Shown here piece by piece: positions 57,042 through 64,000 of a DNA stretch of 64,000 bases (the stretch's first letter is position 1; every line of letters begins with the position of its first letter). The DNA is from JBBSDP01 sp963754335 (GTDB lineage: Bacteria; Planctomycetota; Phycisphaerae; Tepidisphaerales; Tepidisphaeraceae). The translations under genes and the position numbers were made by a program. The notes under the pieces are model-generated. The model had not been told where the DNA came from. It made no database searches and saw only the letters and a program-made list of their open reading frames with translations. The stretch is from the NCBI GenBank assembly GCA_963754335.1, contig CAVWFQ010000010.1, positions 1 to 64,000 on the forward strand, written 5' to 3'.

Positions 57042-58028
57042 ATGTCAATCTTAGCCGCAGGCGACAGCCAAGGCGTCCGTTCCCTGATCATTCTGCTCCT
57101 ATTAGCCTGTATTTCGATCGCCGGCGCCGCCTGGGCCGGGGTGTTTGCCGCGCGCTCGGTCGAACGCCCTCTGGATATCGAGCCGGGTCGTGATGCCCGC
57201 GCTTTGCTGCTGGTCATTTTCGCCGGCGCCACGGCCTGGATCCTGACACAAATGTTCTACGGCACCGTCCGCCAGACGATGCTCGCGCGAACCCATGGGG
57301 CGGGATACCACTTCGCCGAAAAGAATTTTGCTCCCGCCGATTGGGCCTTTCTCGCGACGGTTCCCGCCGTTGCCGGTTTCATCGTTCTGCTTGCCGGCGA
57401 TTTCGGGGTGGGAGGCCCCACGATGCCCGGGCGGCTGGGCTTCGCACCGGGAAAATTCTTTCGGGGAGTCGCAATGGGGTTGATCGGAATCCTGATCACC
57501 TTACCATTGGTGATCGCCGTGTCGTCAGTGACGGAATCGGTCTATCAGTTACTCCATTTCGCGCACCCCACGGAGCCGGATCTGCTCCGCGAGATGGGGG
57601 GGCCGTCACCGTTGATTCGGCTTTTGCTGATCGGCGGAGCCACAGTCTGTGCGCCGTTTTTCGAAGAGTGGTTTTTTCGGGGTCATTTGCAGACGTACCT
57701 GCGTGCAATGCTGGTCGGCTGGACGACCCGTCCGATCCCGACGACAACCCCCGGTTTTGAAGTCGTTGGAGTCGAATCGTCAATGCCTCCGCCGTTCGCC
57801 GCATCGACGCCGCCATCGGTCGCGGTGCAGACCTGGATTTCAATCGTCCTGACGTCGGTTCTTTTCAGCCTGGTGCATGCTGCGTGGATGTGGCCCCCGA
57901 TTTTTTGCCTGTCGGTCTGCCTGGGATTCGCCAGGGAGCGAACCGGAAATATCTGGACGTGCATTACGATGCACGCGCTGTTTAATGGATTTGAAACGTT
58001 CGCGTATCTTTCGACGCAGCACAAGTAG
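57042..58028 (+). CDS. CPBP family intramembrane metalloprotease
   Basis: A 328-residue membrane protein from ATG 57042; an in-frame TTG at 57006 is an alternative. It has about eight hydrophobic spans. The CPBP (Rce1-like) motifs are in order: EExxxR in 'CAPFFEEWFFRGHLQTYLRA', FxxxH in 'SVLFSLVHAAWMWPP', and the final His/Asn in 'GNIWTCITMHALFNGFE'. A Pro/Thr-rich loop (TTRPIPTTTPGFEVVGVESS) of ~45 residues separates motifs 1 and 2 and is longer than usual. Such proteases process prenylated or bacteriocin-like peptides or control anti-sigma factors; the substrate is unknown. Confidence 0.85.
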   Translation: MSILAAGDSQGVRSLIILLLLACISIAGAAWAGVFAARSVERPLDIEPGRDARALLLVIFAGATAWILTQMFYGTVRQTMLARTHGAGYHFAEKNFAPADWAFLATVPAVAGFIVLLAGDFGVGGPTMPGRLGFAPGKFFRGVAMGLIGILITLPLVIAVSSVTESVYQLLHFAHPTEPDLLREMGGPSPLIRLLLIGGATVCAPFFEEWFFRGHLQTYLRAMLVGWTTRPIPTTTPGFEVVGVESSMPPPFAASTPPSVAVQTWISIVLTSVLFSLVHAAWMWPPIFCLSVCLGFARERTGNIWTCITMHALFNGFETFAYLSTQHK

Positions 58029-58042
58029 CGCGCCAGCAGTCT

Positions 58043-58123
58043 GGAGGAGCCGCGCACGGAGTAAGCGGGATAGTTCTCTCGTTTACCGAGGGCTTTCCCG
58101 CTTACTTCGTGCGCGGCTCCTCC
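58043..58123. repeat. Palindrome GGAGGAGCCGCGCACG(A/G)AGTAAGCGGGA
   Basis: Arms 58,043-58,070 and 58,096-58,123 are inverted copies with one or two mismatches around a ~25-base loop. It follows the CPBP stop by 15 bases and precedes tyrS, so it probably terminates or attenuates read-through. Confidence 0.75.
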
Positions 58124-58244
58124 GGGTACCGGGCGAGGGGGAGACTTTTTGGACCGCCGAATCTGTCACGCACCCGTGGGAATTCAATCCCGACTTCAGC
58201 TCGATTGCCGGGCTGTATCAGCTCAAATAGAATCCTTCGAACTC

Positions 58245-59444
58245 ATGATTTCCATCGACGAACAACTGAATCAGCTCCGCCGCCGTTGCGAACAGATCCT
58301 CAACGATCAGGACCTTCGCGGCAAGCTTCACCGCAGCGCCGAGAGTGGTAAGCCGTTGCGCATCAAGCTGGGGATGGACCCAACCGCGCCGGATGTCACA
58401 CTTGGTCATGCGGTGCCGCTCCGCGTCATTCGGCAGTTTCAGGAATGGGGACACAAGGCCGTCCTCATCATCGGCGATTACACCGCTCGCGTCGGCGACC
58501 CCTCCGGCCGGGACAAGACCCGTCCCGTCCTCGCCGGGGAAGAGATCGACGCTTATGCAAAGACCTATCTAGAGCAGGTCGGCAAGATTCTTCTGACCGA
58601 TCCGCCTCATCTGGAGGTGCGCTGGAATGGCGAATGGCTCGCAAAACTCAATTTGATCGACATTATCCGACTGGCCGGTCGCAAAACCGTCGCGCAAATG
58701 CTCGACCGCGATTCCTTCAAAGACCGATACGGCAAGGGAATCGACATTCGCATTCACGAATTCATTTATCCGCTGCTTCAGGGATGGGACAGTGTGATGA
58801 TCGACGCCGATGTGGAAATGGGCGGCAACGATCAGTTGTTCAACAACCTCGTCGGACGCGAGTTTCAGCAGCAGGAGGGAAAGGAAGGGCAGGTTGTGAT
58901 CGTCACGCCATTGCTGGTCGGTACGGACGGCGTGAAGAAGATGTCCAAGAGTCTGAAGAACTATATCGGCGTTACCGATTCGCCCGGCGGCCAATCCGGG
59001 ATGTTCGGGAAGGTCATGCGCCTACCCGATACCGCGATGGAAATGTATTTCACGCTGTTGACGGATCTGCCCCCGGAAGAGTTCCGTGTTCTGATCTCCT
59101 CCAGGCCGCGCAACGCGAAGGTCCGCCTGGCGAAGGAAATCATTACCTGGCTGCACAGTAAGCCTGCGGCGGATGAAGCCGAAGCAGAGTGGGATCGAAT
59201 TCAACAGCATCAGGGGATTCCTTCCGATGCGCCGGTCGTTTCCGTCGGCGCGGTTGCGCAGAAACTGGCTCCACTTCTGGTGAAAGCCGGTTTGGCGGCT
59301 TCGAACAGCGAGGCGGTTCGCAAGATCAAGGAAGGCGCGGTTTCGATCGACGAACAGAAAGTGACGGATTTCCAGAAGGAATACACGTTCGAGCACCCGG
59401 TGGTCGTTCGCCTCGGCCGTAAGTTCGCGCGGCTGACGCCGTGA
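58245..59444 (+). CDS. tyrS: Tyrosine-tRNA ligase
   Basis: An intact 399-residue class I synthetase from ATG 58245 (MISIDEQLNQLRRRCEQIL). The HIGH-type motif is 'DPTAPDVTLGHAVPLRVIRQ', with 'IIGDYTARVGDPSGRDKTRP' after it. The KMSKS loop is 'TDGVKKMSKSLKNYIGVTDS'. The C-terminal ~70 residues are an S4 RNA-binding domain ('LLVKAGLAASNSEAVRKIKE' then 'GAVSIDEQKV'). Length and KMSKS form fit the TyrZ-like second type. The protein is colinear over the whole family, in contrast to the many broken genes nearby. Confidence 0.95.
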   Translation: MISIDEQLNQLRRRCEQILNDQDLRGKLHRSAESGKPLRIKLGMDPTAPDVTLGHAVPLRVIRQFQEWGHKAVLIIGDYTARVGDPSGRDKTRPVLAGEEIDAYAKTYLEQVGKILLTDPPHLEVRWNGEWLAKLNLIDIIRLAGRKTVAQMLDRDSFKDRYGKGIDIRIHEFIYPLLQGWDSVMIDADVEMGGNDQLFNNLVGREFQQQEGKEGQVVIVTPLLVGTDGVKKMSKSLKNYIGVTDSPGGQSGMFGKVMRLPDTAMEMYFTLLTDLPPEEFRVLISSRPRNAKVRLAKEIITWLHSKPAADEAEAEWDRIQQHQGIPSDAPVVSVGAVAQKLAPLLVKAGLAASNSEAVRKIKEGAVSIDEQKVTDFQKEYTFEHPVVVRLGRKFARLTP

Positions 59445-59456
59445 TTCACGCGTGAT

Positions 59457-61094
59457 TCATGCGGGTTGCGCCGTCGCTTTCAGACAGCGGTCGATTCGCC
59501 CGAGCGTCCGATCCCTCCCAAGAAATTCCAGACTTTCGAAGATTGGGGGACTAATCGTACAGCCGGCGATGGCCACACGAATCGGCTGGGCGACTTTGCC
59601 GAGGCCGAGCTGTTTCGCCTCGCAATATTGTTTCACCGCCGCTTCAAGCGGCCCATGCGTCCACTCGACCGCGCTCGAGAGGATCCCATGAATGTCGCGC
59701 AATGCGATGAGTCCCTGGCCGTCGTTCTTCAAGAGCACTTTCTCAACGGCGTCTGAATCAAAGACAATCTTCTCATCGGCGATGAAGAAAAACCGGGTAG
59801 TTTCCTCCACTTTGCGCAAGGTTCGAAAGCCCTTCTTTATCGCAAGCAACCGCGCCAGTTGTGCGTGGCTCGCGCCGTTGAGCGGGGATTCGGGATTGAC
59901 CGACAGAAAATCGCGCATGGCGGAGATCAGTCGTTCGATCGGAGCCTTCGCGCATGCTTCGGTGTTGAACGAGAGGAGCTTGTCGCGAGCGAATTTTGCG
60001 TTACCCTTGCCGATGCCGTCGATGTCGAACAACTTGACCATTTCATCAATGCTCATGTGTTCGAGATTGCCACCGGGGTTCCATCCGAGCAGGGCGAGGA
60101 AATTGAGAAGCGTTTCCGGCAGGTAGCCGTTGCGGCGGAAATCATGAACCAGAATTTCCGGCAGCTCCGACTCGCGCATACCGATCACGCCCATCACCGC
60201 GGCCTGCTCCTCGAAGCCGAGCTGGCGATCTTCGTCGATTAGCCACTCGGCAATACGCCTCGACCCGATGCCCGCCTGCTCTTCCAGCGCCTCCACACTC
60301 CGGCCGAGATTCTTTACCCACCCTTGCGCGGCGCGACGGATCTTCTTGTCGCGGTCGCGTTTACCCATCTTGCGGCCGTCCGGATTCTGGATGATCGACA
60401 GGTGCCCGTAGATCGGTCGTGGATAGCCAAGCGCTTCCTGAAGCGCGAGGTGCCCCGGGGTGTTCTTGAGATGTTCCTGACCGCGAAGAACGTGCGTGAT
60501 TCCCATTACCTGATCGTCGACGACCACGGCAAAGTGATAGGTTGGCATTCCGTCCGCCTTGCGGATGATCAGATCCTGGACTTCTGCCGCCGGCGTCACA
60601 ACTTGTTTGCGCAGAACGACATCGAAAAAGGCATATTCCTTCACCGGCATCGCGAAGCGAACGACCGCCTTGCGCCCCTGGGCACGGTATCGGTCGAGTT
60701 CCTCGGCGCCTAGTTCCCGCCGGCGGTAAATGAACGATTTCTTTGCTTCCTCCGCCTGCTTGCGCATCGTGTCGAGTTCTTCGGGCGTCTCATATGCCTC
60801 ATATGCCAGCCCGCGGTTGATCAGATCAGCGATGATCGCGTCATAAGTCGCAAGCCGCTTCGACTGAAAGACGAGACTTGCGTTGTCCCACTGCAAATCG
60901 AGCCAGCGCAGATCTTCTAGAAGCTGGTGGCACGATTCCTCGGTGCTGCGGAGCAGGTCGGTGTCTTCGATGCGAAGAAAAAACCGTCCGCCATGATGGC
61001 GGGCGAGCAGCCAGTTAAAGAGGGCGGTTCGAGCGCCTCCAACGTGGAGGTATCCGGTGGGGGAGGGAGCGAAGCGCGTGATGATTGGGGTCAT
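59457..61094 (-). CDS. gltX: Glutamate-tRNA ligase
   Basis: An intact 545-residue class I synthetase convergent with tyrS (12-base gap). HIGH motif in 'RFAPSPTGYLHVGGARTALF', with 'FFLRIEDTD' and 'YEAYETPEELDTMRKQAEEA' typical of GluRS. The KMSKS-like loop is 'NPDGRKMGKRDRDKKIRRAA'. The region between 'WVKNLGRSVEALEEQAGIGS' and 'ESELPEILVHDFRRNGYLPE' carries an insertion of about 50 residues that lengthens the protein over the usual ~480. The C-terminal anticodon-binding helices are complete. It charges tRNA-Glu and possibly tRNA-Gln in a non-discriminating way. Confidence 0.93.
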   Translation of the reverse strand: MTPIITRFAPSPTGYLHVGGARTALFNWLLARHHGGRFFLRIEDTDLLRSTEESCHQLLEDLRWLDLQWDNASLVFQSKRLATYDAIIADLINRGLAYEAYETPEELDTMRKQAEEAKKSFIYRRRELGAEELDRYRAQGRKAVVRFAMPVKEYAFFDVVLRKQVVTPAAEVQDLIIRKADGMPTYHFAVVVDDQVMGITHVLRGQEHLKNTPGHLALQEALGYPRPIYGHLSIIQNPDGRKMGKRDRDKKIRRAAQGWVKNLGRSVEALEEQAGIGSRRIAEWLIDEDRQLGFEEQAAVMGVIGMRESELPEILVHDFRRNGYLPETLLNFLALLGWNPGGNLEHMSIDEMVKLFDIDGIGKGNAKFARDKLLSFNTEACAKAPIERLISAMRDFLSVNPESPLNGASHAQLARLLAIKKGFRTLRKVEETTRFFFIADEKIVFDSDAVEKVLLKNDGQGLIALRDIHGILSSAVEWTHGPLEAAVKQYCEAKQLGLGKVAQPIRVAIAGCTISPPIFESLEFLGRDRTLGRIDRCLKATAQPA

Positions 61095-61133
61095 ACGAAG
61101 GAGAAGATACGGGCTGAAGCCCGCACTACAAAC

Positions 61134-62075
61134 CTACCCGCGTCCATTTGCGTTCGGTGGATTGGGCGTACCGCCACGTATGCCGCGGTTTCGGATGCGC
61201 GCGTAGATCCAGCCGCTCACTCCCCACAATGCGTATCCGAGCGTTCCAATTCCGAGCGCGTATCGGTGTACGGCGACCAGCGCAAGCAGCGCGATCAATA
61301 CGGCAACGATCCGCCCCATCGACCGCTTCCCGCGCAGATACCGGTTGACCAGGTGCGGGTAGCGTATGGCGCTCACCATCAACAGCCCGGTCCCGAAGAC
61401 AATCAGGGGCAACAGCCACGCGCAGGCCGACGCAATGGACAACGTGCCGGGCCGCTCCGCCAGATCCTGCTGCATCAGGACAAACGCCGCCACCGCGCCG
61501 GCGGCACCGGGGCTGGGCAAACCCAGAAAACTGAAATGGTGCTGTTCTCCATGTTGATTGCTGACATTGAATCGCGCCAGCCGAAGCAGTGCGCAGCTCA
61601 TATATAGGGCGCCGGTTGCCCAGACCAGGCGGCCGAGAATTGGCGAAAAGTCCCCGCCGTGCGTGCTGTGAAATAACTGCAGGGACAGAAACGCGGGGGC
61701 CGCGCCGAAGCTGACGGCGTCGGCAAGGCTGTCGAGCTGCCCGCCGAAATCCGTCGTGTGGCGCGCAAAGCGCGCCAGCCGGCCGTCCAGCGCATCAAAA
61801 ATCATCGCCAGGAAAATCAGATAGGCGGCGACGACGAAATGATGTTCCGCGAAATAATCCGCCAGTCGATCACGGTTTCCCGGATCGAGCGTTGACACGT
61901 ACATTGACGCAAAACCGCACACCGCATTTCCCAGCGTCGCCAGGCTGGGAAGCGAATAAACCGAGCGGATATAAGCACGCCGCCCGCGACGTCGCAGGCG
62001 ACGCCGACGCCGCTCACGCTGCTCATCGGTGAGCCGACGGCGCAACGGAATTCGCCGCGGACGCAGCTCGCTCAT
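61134..62075 (-). CDS. pssA: CDP-diacylglycerol-serine O-phosphatidyltransferase
   Basis: A 313-residue membrane enzyme from ATG 62075, which overlaps the psd stop as ATGA. After a very basic N-terminus (RLTDEQRERRRRRLRRRGRR) it has the CDP-alcohol phosphotransferase motif D-x2-DG-x2-AR-x8-G-x3-D-x3-D in 'FDALDGRLARFARHTTDFGG' then 'QLDSLADAVSFG', and about seven TM spans. It makes phosphatidylserine, which Psd decarboxylates. The basic leader may bind the membrane, as in other PssA type II enzymes. Confidence 0.92.
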   Translation of the reverse strand: MSELRPRRIPLRRRLTDEQRERRRRRLRRRGRRAYIRSVYSLPSLATLGNAVCGFASMYVSTLDPGNRDRLADYFAEHHFVVAAYLIFLAMIFDALDGRLARFARHTTDFGGQLDSLADAVSFGAAPAFLSLQLFHSTHGGDFSPILGRLVWATGALYMSCALLRLARFNVSNQHGEQHHFSFLGLPSPGAAGAVAAFVLMQQDLAERPGTLSIASACAWLLPLIVFGTGLLMVSAIRYPHLVNRYLRGKRSMGRIVAVLIALLALVAVHRYALGIGTLGYALWGVSGWIYARIRNRGIRGGTPNPPNANGRG

Positions 62076-62836
62076 GCCGGCGTCTCCCGGGGCACAAGCG
62101 GCTCGAATTCGGCGCTGTCGATCTTCGGGGCGGCCGCATGGATCGGCTTGCCGAGCCGGGCGATGACATCCGCGCCGCCTCGCACCGCCTGCCCCTCTTT
62201 CACCAGCACTTGCGGTTCGAGCCACTGGGGGATCGACAACTCGGTCCGGCTTCCGAACTTGATCATTCCGATGCGTCCCCCGCGCCGCACCACTTCCCCG
62301 GTTTTACCCGTAAAAATAATTCGCCGGGCGATCAATCCGACGATCTGCTTCACTACGGCGATCGGCTGGGCGGTCGTCGCGTCCTCAAGCACGATGGTGT
62401 TCGATTCGTTTTCATCCGATGCCCGGCCATGGTGCATGGCGTTGATGAATTTTCCCTCCTTATAGAGAACCGATCGGATGCGGCCGTCGCAAGGGCTCCG
62501 ATTGATATGAACGTTGAATACCGAGAGAAAGATGCCGACGCGCACCGAAGGTCCGCCGAGCAATGGATCGCTTTCGAGCCGCGTGATGTCGGAGACGACC
62601 CCATCGGCCGGACTGACCATCAAATGCTCCTCGGCGGGAATTGGCCGCTCGGGATCGCGGAAGAACGCGAAGAGCCAGACCAGCACCACGAAAACCAGCG
62701 GAAGAAGGACAAAATCAAGCCAGATGAGCCGGGATTCAAGGGTGCCGGCGGCAATCGCCGCCAATACGACCGAACCGATCAGCATCTCCCTCCAGCCGTG
62801 TCGCGTTACGCGGATCATTCCATCCAAACTAGACAT
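62072..62836 (-). CDS. psd: Phosphatidylserine decarboxylase proenzyme
   Basis: A 254-residue protein from ATG 62836 (MSSLDGMIRVTRHGWREMLI); the much longer upstream frame is Arg/Gln-rich and was rejected. Two N-terminal TM spans, 'MLIGSVVLAAIAAGTLESR' and 'WLDFVLLPLVFVVLVWLFAF', precede the PSD core 'VSPADGVVSDITRLESDPLL', 'IFLSVFNVHINRSPCDGRIR' and 'KTGEVVRRGGRIGMIKFGSR'. The FGS site is where the chain cleaves itself to form the pyruvoyl group from Ser. Length fits the short PSD-A type. It is coupled to pssA, giving a two-gene phosphatidylethanolamine unit. Confidence 0.92.
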   Translation of the reverse strand: MSSLDGMIRVTRHGWREMLIGSVVLAAIAAGTLESRLIWLDFVLLPLVFVVLVWLFAFFRDPERPIPAEEHLMVSPADGVVSDITRLESDPLLGGPSVRVGIFLSVFNVHINRSPCDGRIRSVLYKEGKFINAMHHGRASDENESNTIVLEDATTAQPIAVVKQIVGLIARRIIFTGKTGEVVRRGGRIGMIKFGSRTELSIPQWLEPQVLVKEGQAVRGGADVIARLGKPIHAAAPKIDSAEFEPLVPRETPA

Positions 62837-62889
62837 CGCGGCAGAGGTTGTAAAGTTTGGATGGTTGGAATCGAACCACGCGACTTGCT

Positions 62890-63550
62890 TCACCGCGCGT
62901 CTGCGGCTGGGGATGTGGCCGGTGGGGCGGCGGTGATCCTTCGATCGGGAGACGCGGCGGCGGGAATCGGCTCCAAGTAGATCACCTTGAAATCCGATGA
63001 GCCGACCGGACCGCGGACCTGGCAGCCCAATTCGCGCAGCATCCGGGCGGTCATGTGGTTGCAGTTGTGGGCGACGCTGTAATGCTCGGAATCCTTCACA
63101 AAATCGACGTCGCTGTCGGGGTTGTGCACGATGGTGTCGGCGTTTCGCTTCCACCGTTGATCCAATTCGTTTTCCAGCCGTTCCACGTTTGCCTGGGAGG
63201 CAAATAGCTGCATTAAGCGCCGAGGCGGTGAAGCGGGTCGGGGAACTTCACCGGGCATAACGTCGATAAAGCGCCGGCCGAACGCCGATTGTGACGAAAC
63301 CAGCAGCGCGCCCGAGCGCATCCTGGGGTTCGCAGTGATTTTCGGCGGCGTAGCGCCAATCGCCGAAACAGTATTCGACATATTGATTCGATCGTTCGGG
63401 ATCAATGACGGGAAGCATTACGCTGGAATGCACGCCATAATCCGCAACGTAGACTGCGACCGGATCGGGGATGTGTCCGTCGGGAACCACCGTCGTGGCG
63501 CAGCCCGCGGCGCTGGCCGCGAGAACCGAACAGATCATCAGCCGCTTCAT
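62890..63550 (-). CDS. DUF2459-like lipoprotein, one frameshift
   Basis: About 220 codons from ATG 63550. The signal sequence ends in a lipobox (MKRLMICSVLAASAAGCATT, Cys17). The first frame gives 'VYVADYGVHSSVMLPVID' and 'YVEYCFGDWRYAAENHCEPQ', which match the His-containing N-terminal part of DUF2459/TIGR02117 proteins. It breaks near 63,250 and continues 'VMPGEVPRPASPPRRLMQLF', 'FVKDSEHYSVAHNCNHMTAR' and 'MLRELGCQVRGP'. The C-H-x2-H cluster in the second half (HNCNHMT) resembles a peptidase-like active site. The fold may be NlpC/P60-like. Moderate confidence. Confidence 0.55.
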
Positions 63551-63697
63551 CAGGCTTTCCCTTGTGAGTGCCGCTCGAAGATGGCGCCGTGATCAAGGGC
63601 GACAAGTCGTAGAAAGGTTCATCGCGTGATTGGGACGCAGGGAGGGCCGAGCCGTCCTGGATCGATCGCGTTCGGCAGCCCTTTGCCGCTTCGATCG

Positions 63698-64000
63698 CTA
63701 GTCCTTGGGATGAAAATTCGATTTCGATTTCTTTCCGAACAAGGCCCCGTCGACGCTCATTCGCCCCGGCCCGGTGAGGAAGGTCATCAGGAGAAGTCCG
63801 ATGTAGATCAGGTTGGGATGGAAGGGAAGACCCTTCATTTTCCAGCCGGTGACGGCGACGGTGTAGCTTGTCACCATCAGCGCGCCGATCAGGGCCGAGA
63901 GTCGGCCGAGGAATCCGAAGACGAGCATCGCGCCGATTACAACTTCAAGAATGGGAATGGCATGCAGATACTGACGCCCCCATTCCTGCGACGCCCAGGA
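63698..64000 (-). CDS. DoxX family membrane protein, partial
   Basis: The C-terminal 100 codons of a gene whose 5' end lies beyond the right edge. It reads '...SWASQEWGRQYLHAIPILEV' 'VIGAMLVFGFLGRLSALIGA' 'LMVTSYTVAVTGWKMKGLPF' 'HPNLIYIGLLLMTFLTGPGR' and ends KSNFHPKD. Two or three TM spans with the order I(P/L)ExxxGxxL-GFxxR-AxxxA and 'FxxNxxYxxLLLxxxxxGPG' are typical of DoxX/SURF4-like proteins, which are four-helix membrane proteins of redox or thiosulfate-linked or unknown role. The in-frame ATG at 63,928 is internal, not the start. Confidence 0.75.
   Translation of the reverse strand, partial: SWASQEWGRQYLHAIPILEVVIGAMLVFGFLGRLSALIGALMVTSYTVAVTGWKMKGLPFHPNLIYIGLLLMTFLTGPGRMSVDGALFGKKSKSNFHPKD

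Noticed and set aside
62855..62885. tRNA-like sequence GGTTGGAATCGAACCACG
   Set aside because: It resembles an antisense T-arm, but no anticodon arm or acceptor stem can be folded around it on either strand.
62072..63154. 360-codon version of phosphatidylserine decarboxylase
   Set aside because: The first 106 codons are Arg/Gln-rich and overlap the lipoprotein gene; the ATG at 62,836 gives the normal two-TM start.

Overview
The window looks like a chromosomal segment of a Planctomycetota bacterium, probably of the Phycisphaerae. The evidence is circumstantial: GC-rich coding, a secreted di-haem protein resembling hydrazine synthase alpha, a Calx-beta surface protein with a Phycisphaerae-style 'LEXLENRRLF' N-terminus, a MoxR-type ATPase with a degenerate P-loop, and intergenic spaces filled with long text-like palindromes. 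No rRNA or CRISPR array is present. The only tRNA sequence is a 3' fragment.

Positions 1 to about 19,042 are the right part of a prophage. Its right border is marked by the 3' half of a tRNA-Lys(UUU) gene (18,996-19,042), the usual footprint of integration into a tRNA. The left end lies outside the window. Inside are a leftward early operon of small genes (5,034 down to 1), a divergent control region with three 18-bp palindromic operators, a Cro/CI-like small regulator, a degenerate tyrosine-recombinase-like protein, a tightly overlapping rightward cassette (6,718-9,308) around a DUF2513 protein, a tape-measure gene flanked by two related proteins (10.2-14.5 kb), a gp10/virion-morphogenesis-like protein, clustered 11-bp repeats, and leftward tail genes reaching into the att site.

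Positions 19-64 kb are host chromosome. In order they carry: alanine-glyoxylate aminotransferase with a lactate/glycolate permease; the HzsA-like di-haem protein; an ABM monooxygenase and a nitroreductase; a GH172/DUF2961 protein; a large Tyr/Trp-rich secreted protein; a YHYH protein; a CbiX-like chelatase; an M28 peptidase; a phosphotransferase; YajQ; a beta-carbonic-anhydrase-like protein; a MoxR ATPase; a DnaJ/CbpA protein; a DUF4337-like protein; the Calx-beta adhesin; a MacA/MacB-like pair; a class III cyclase receptor; a Suppressor-of-fused protein; MoaA; TrpC; a CPBP protease; TyrS; GltX; the Psd-PssA phosphatidylethanolamine pair; a DUF2459-like lipoprotein; and a DoxX protein cut by the window edge.

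Two sequence-level facts affect every entry. First, about 27 reading-frame breaks occur in genes that are otherwise coherent, several at homopolymers, so the assembly probably carries uncorrected indels. Broken genes are given here as single spans with the break positions. Second, long imperfect palindromes of many families sit in almost every host intergenic gap, and two lie inside the permease gene, but none was seen in the prophage.
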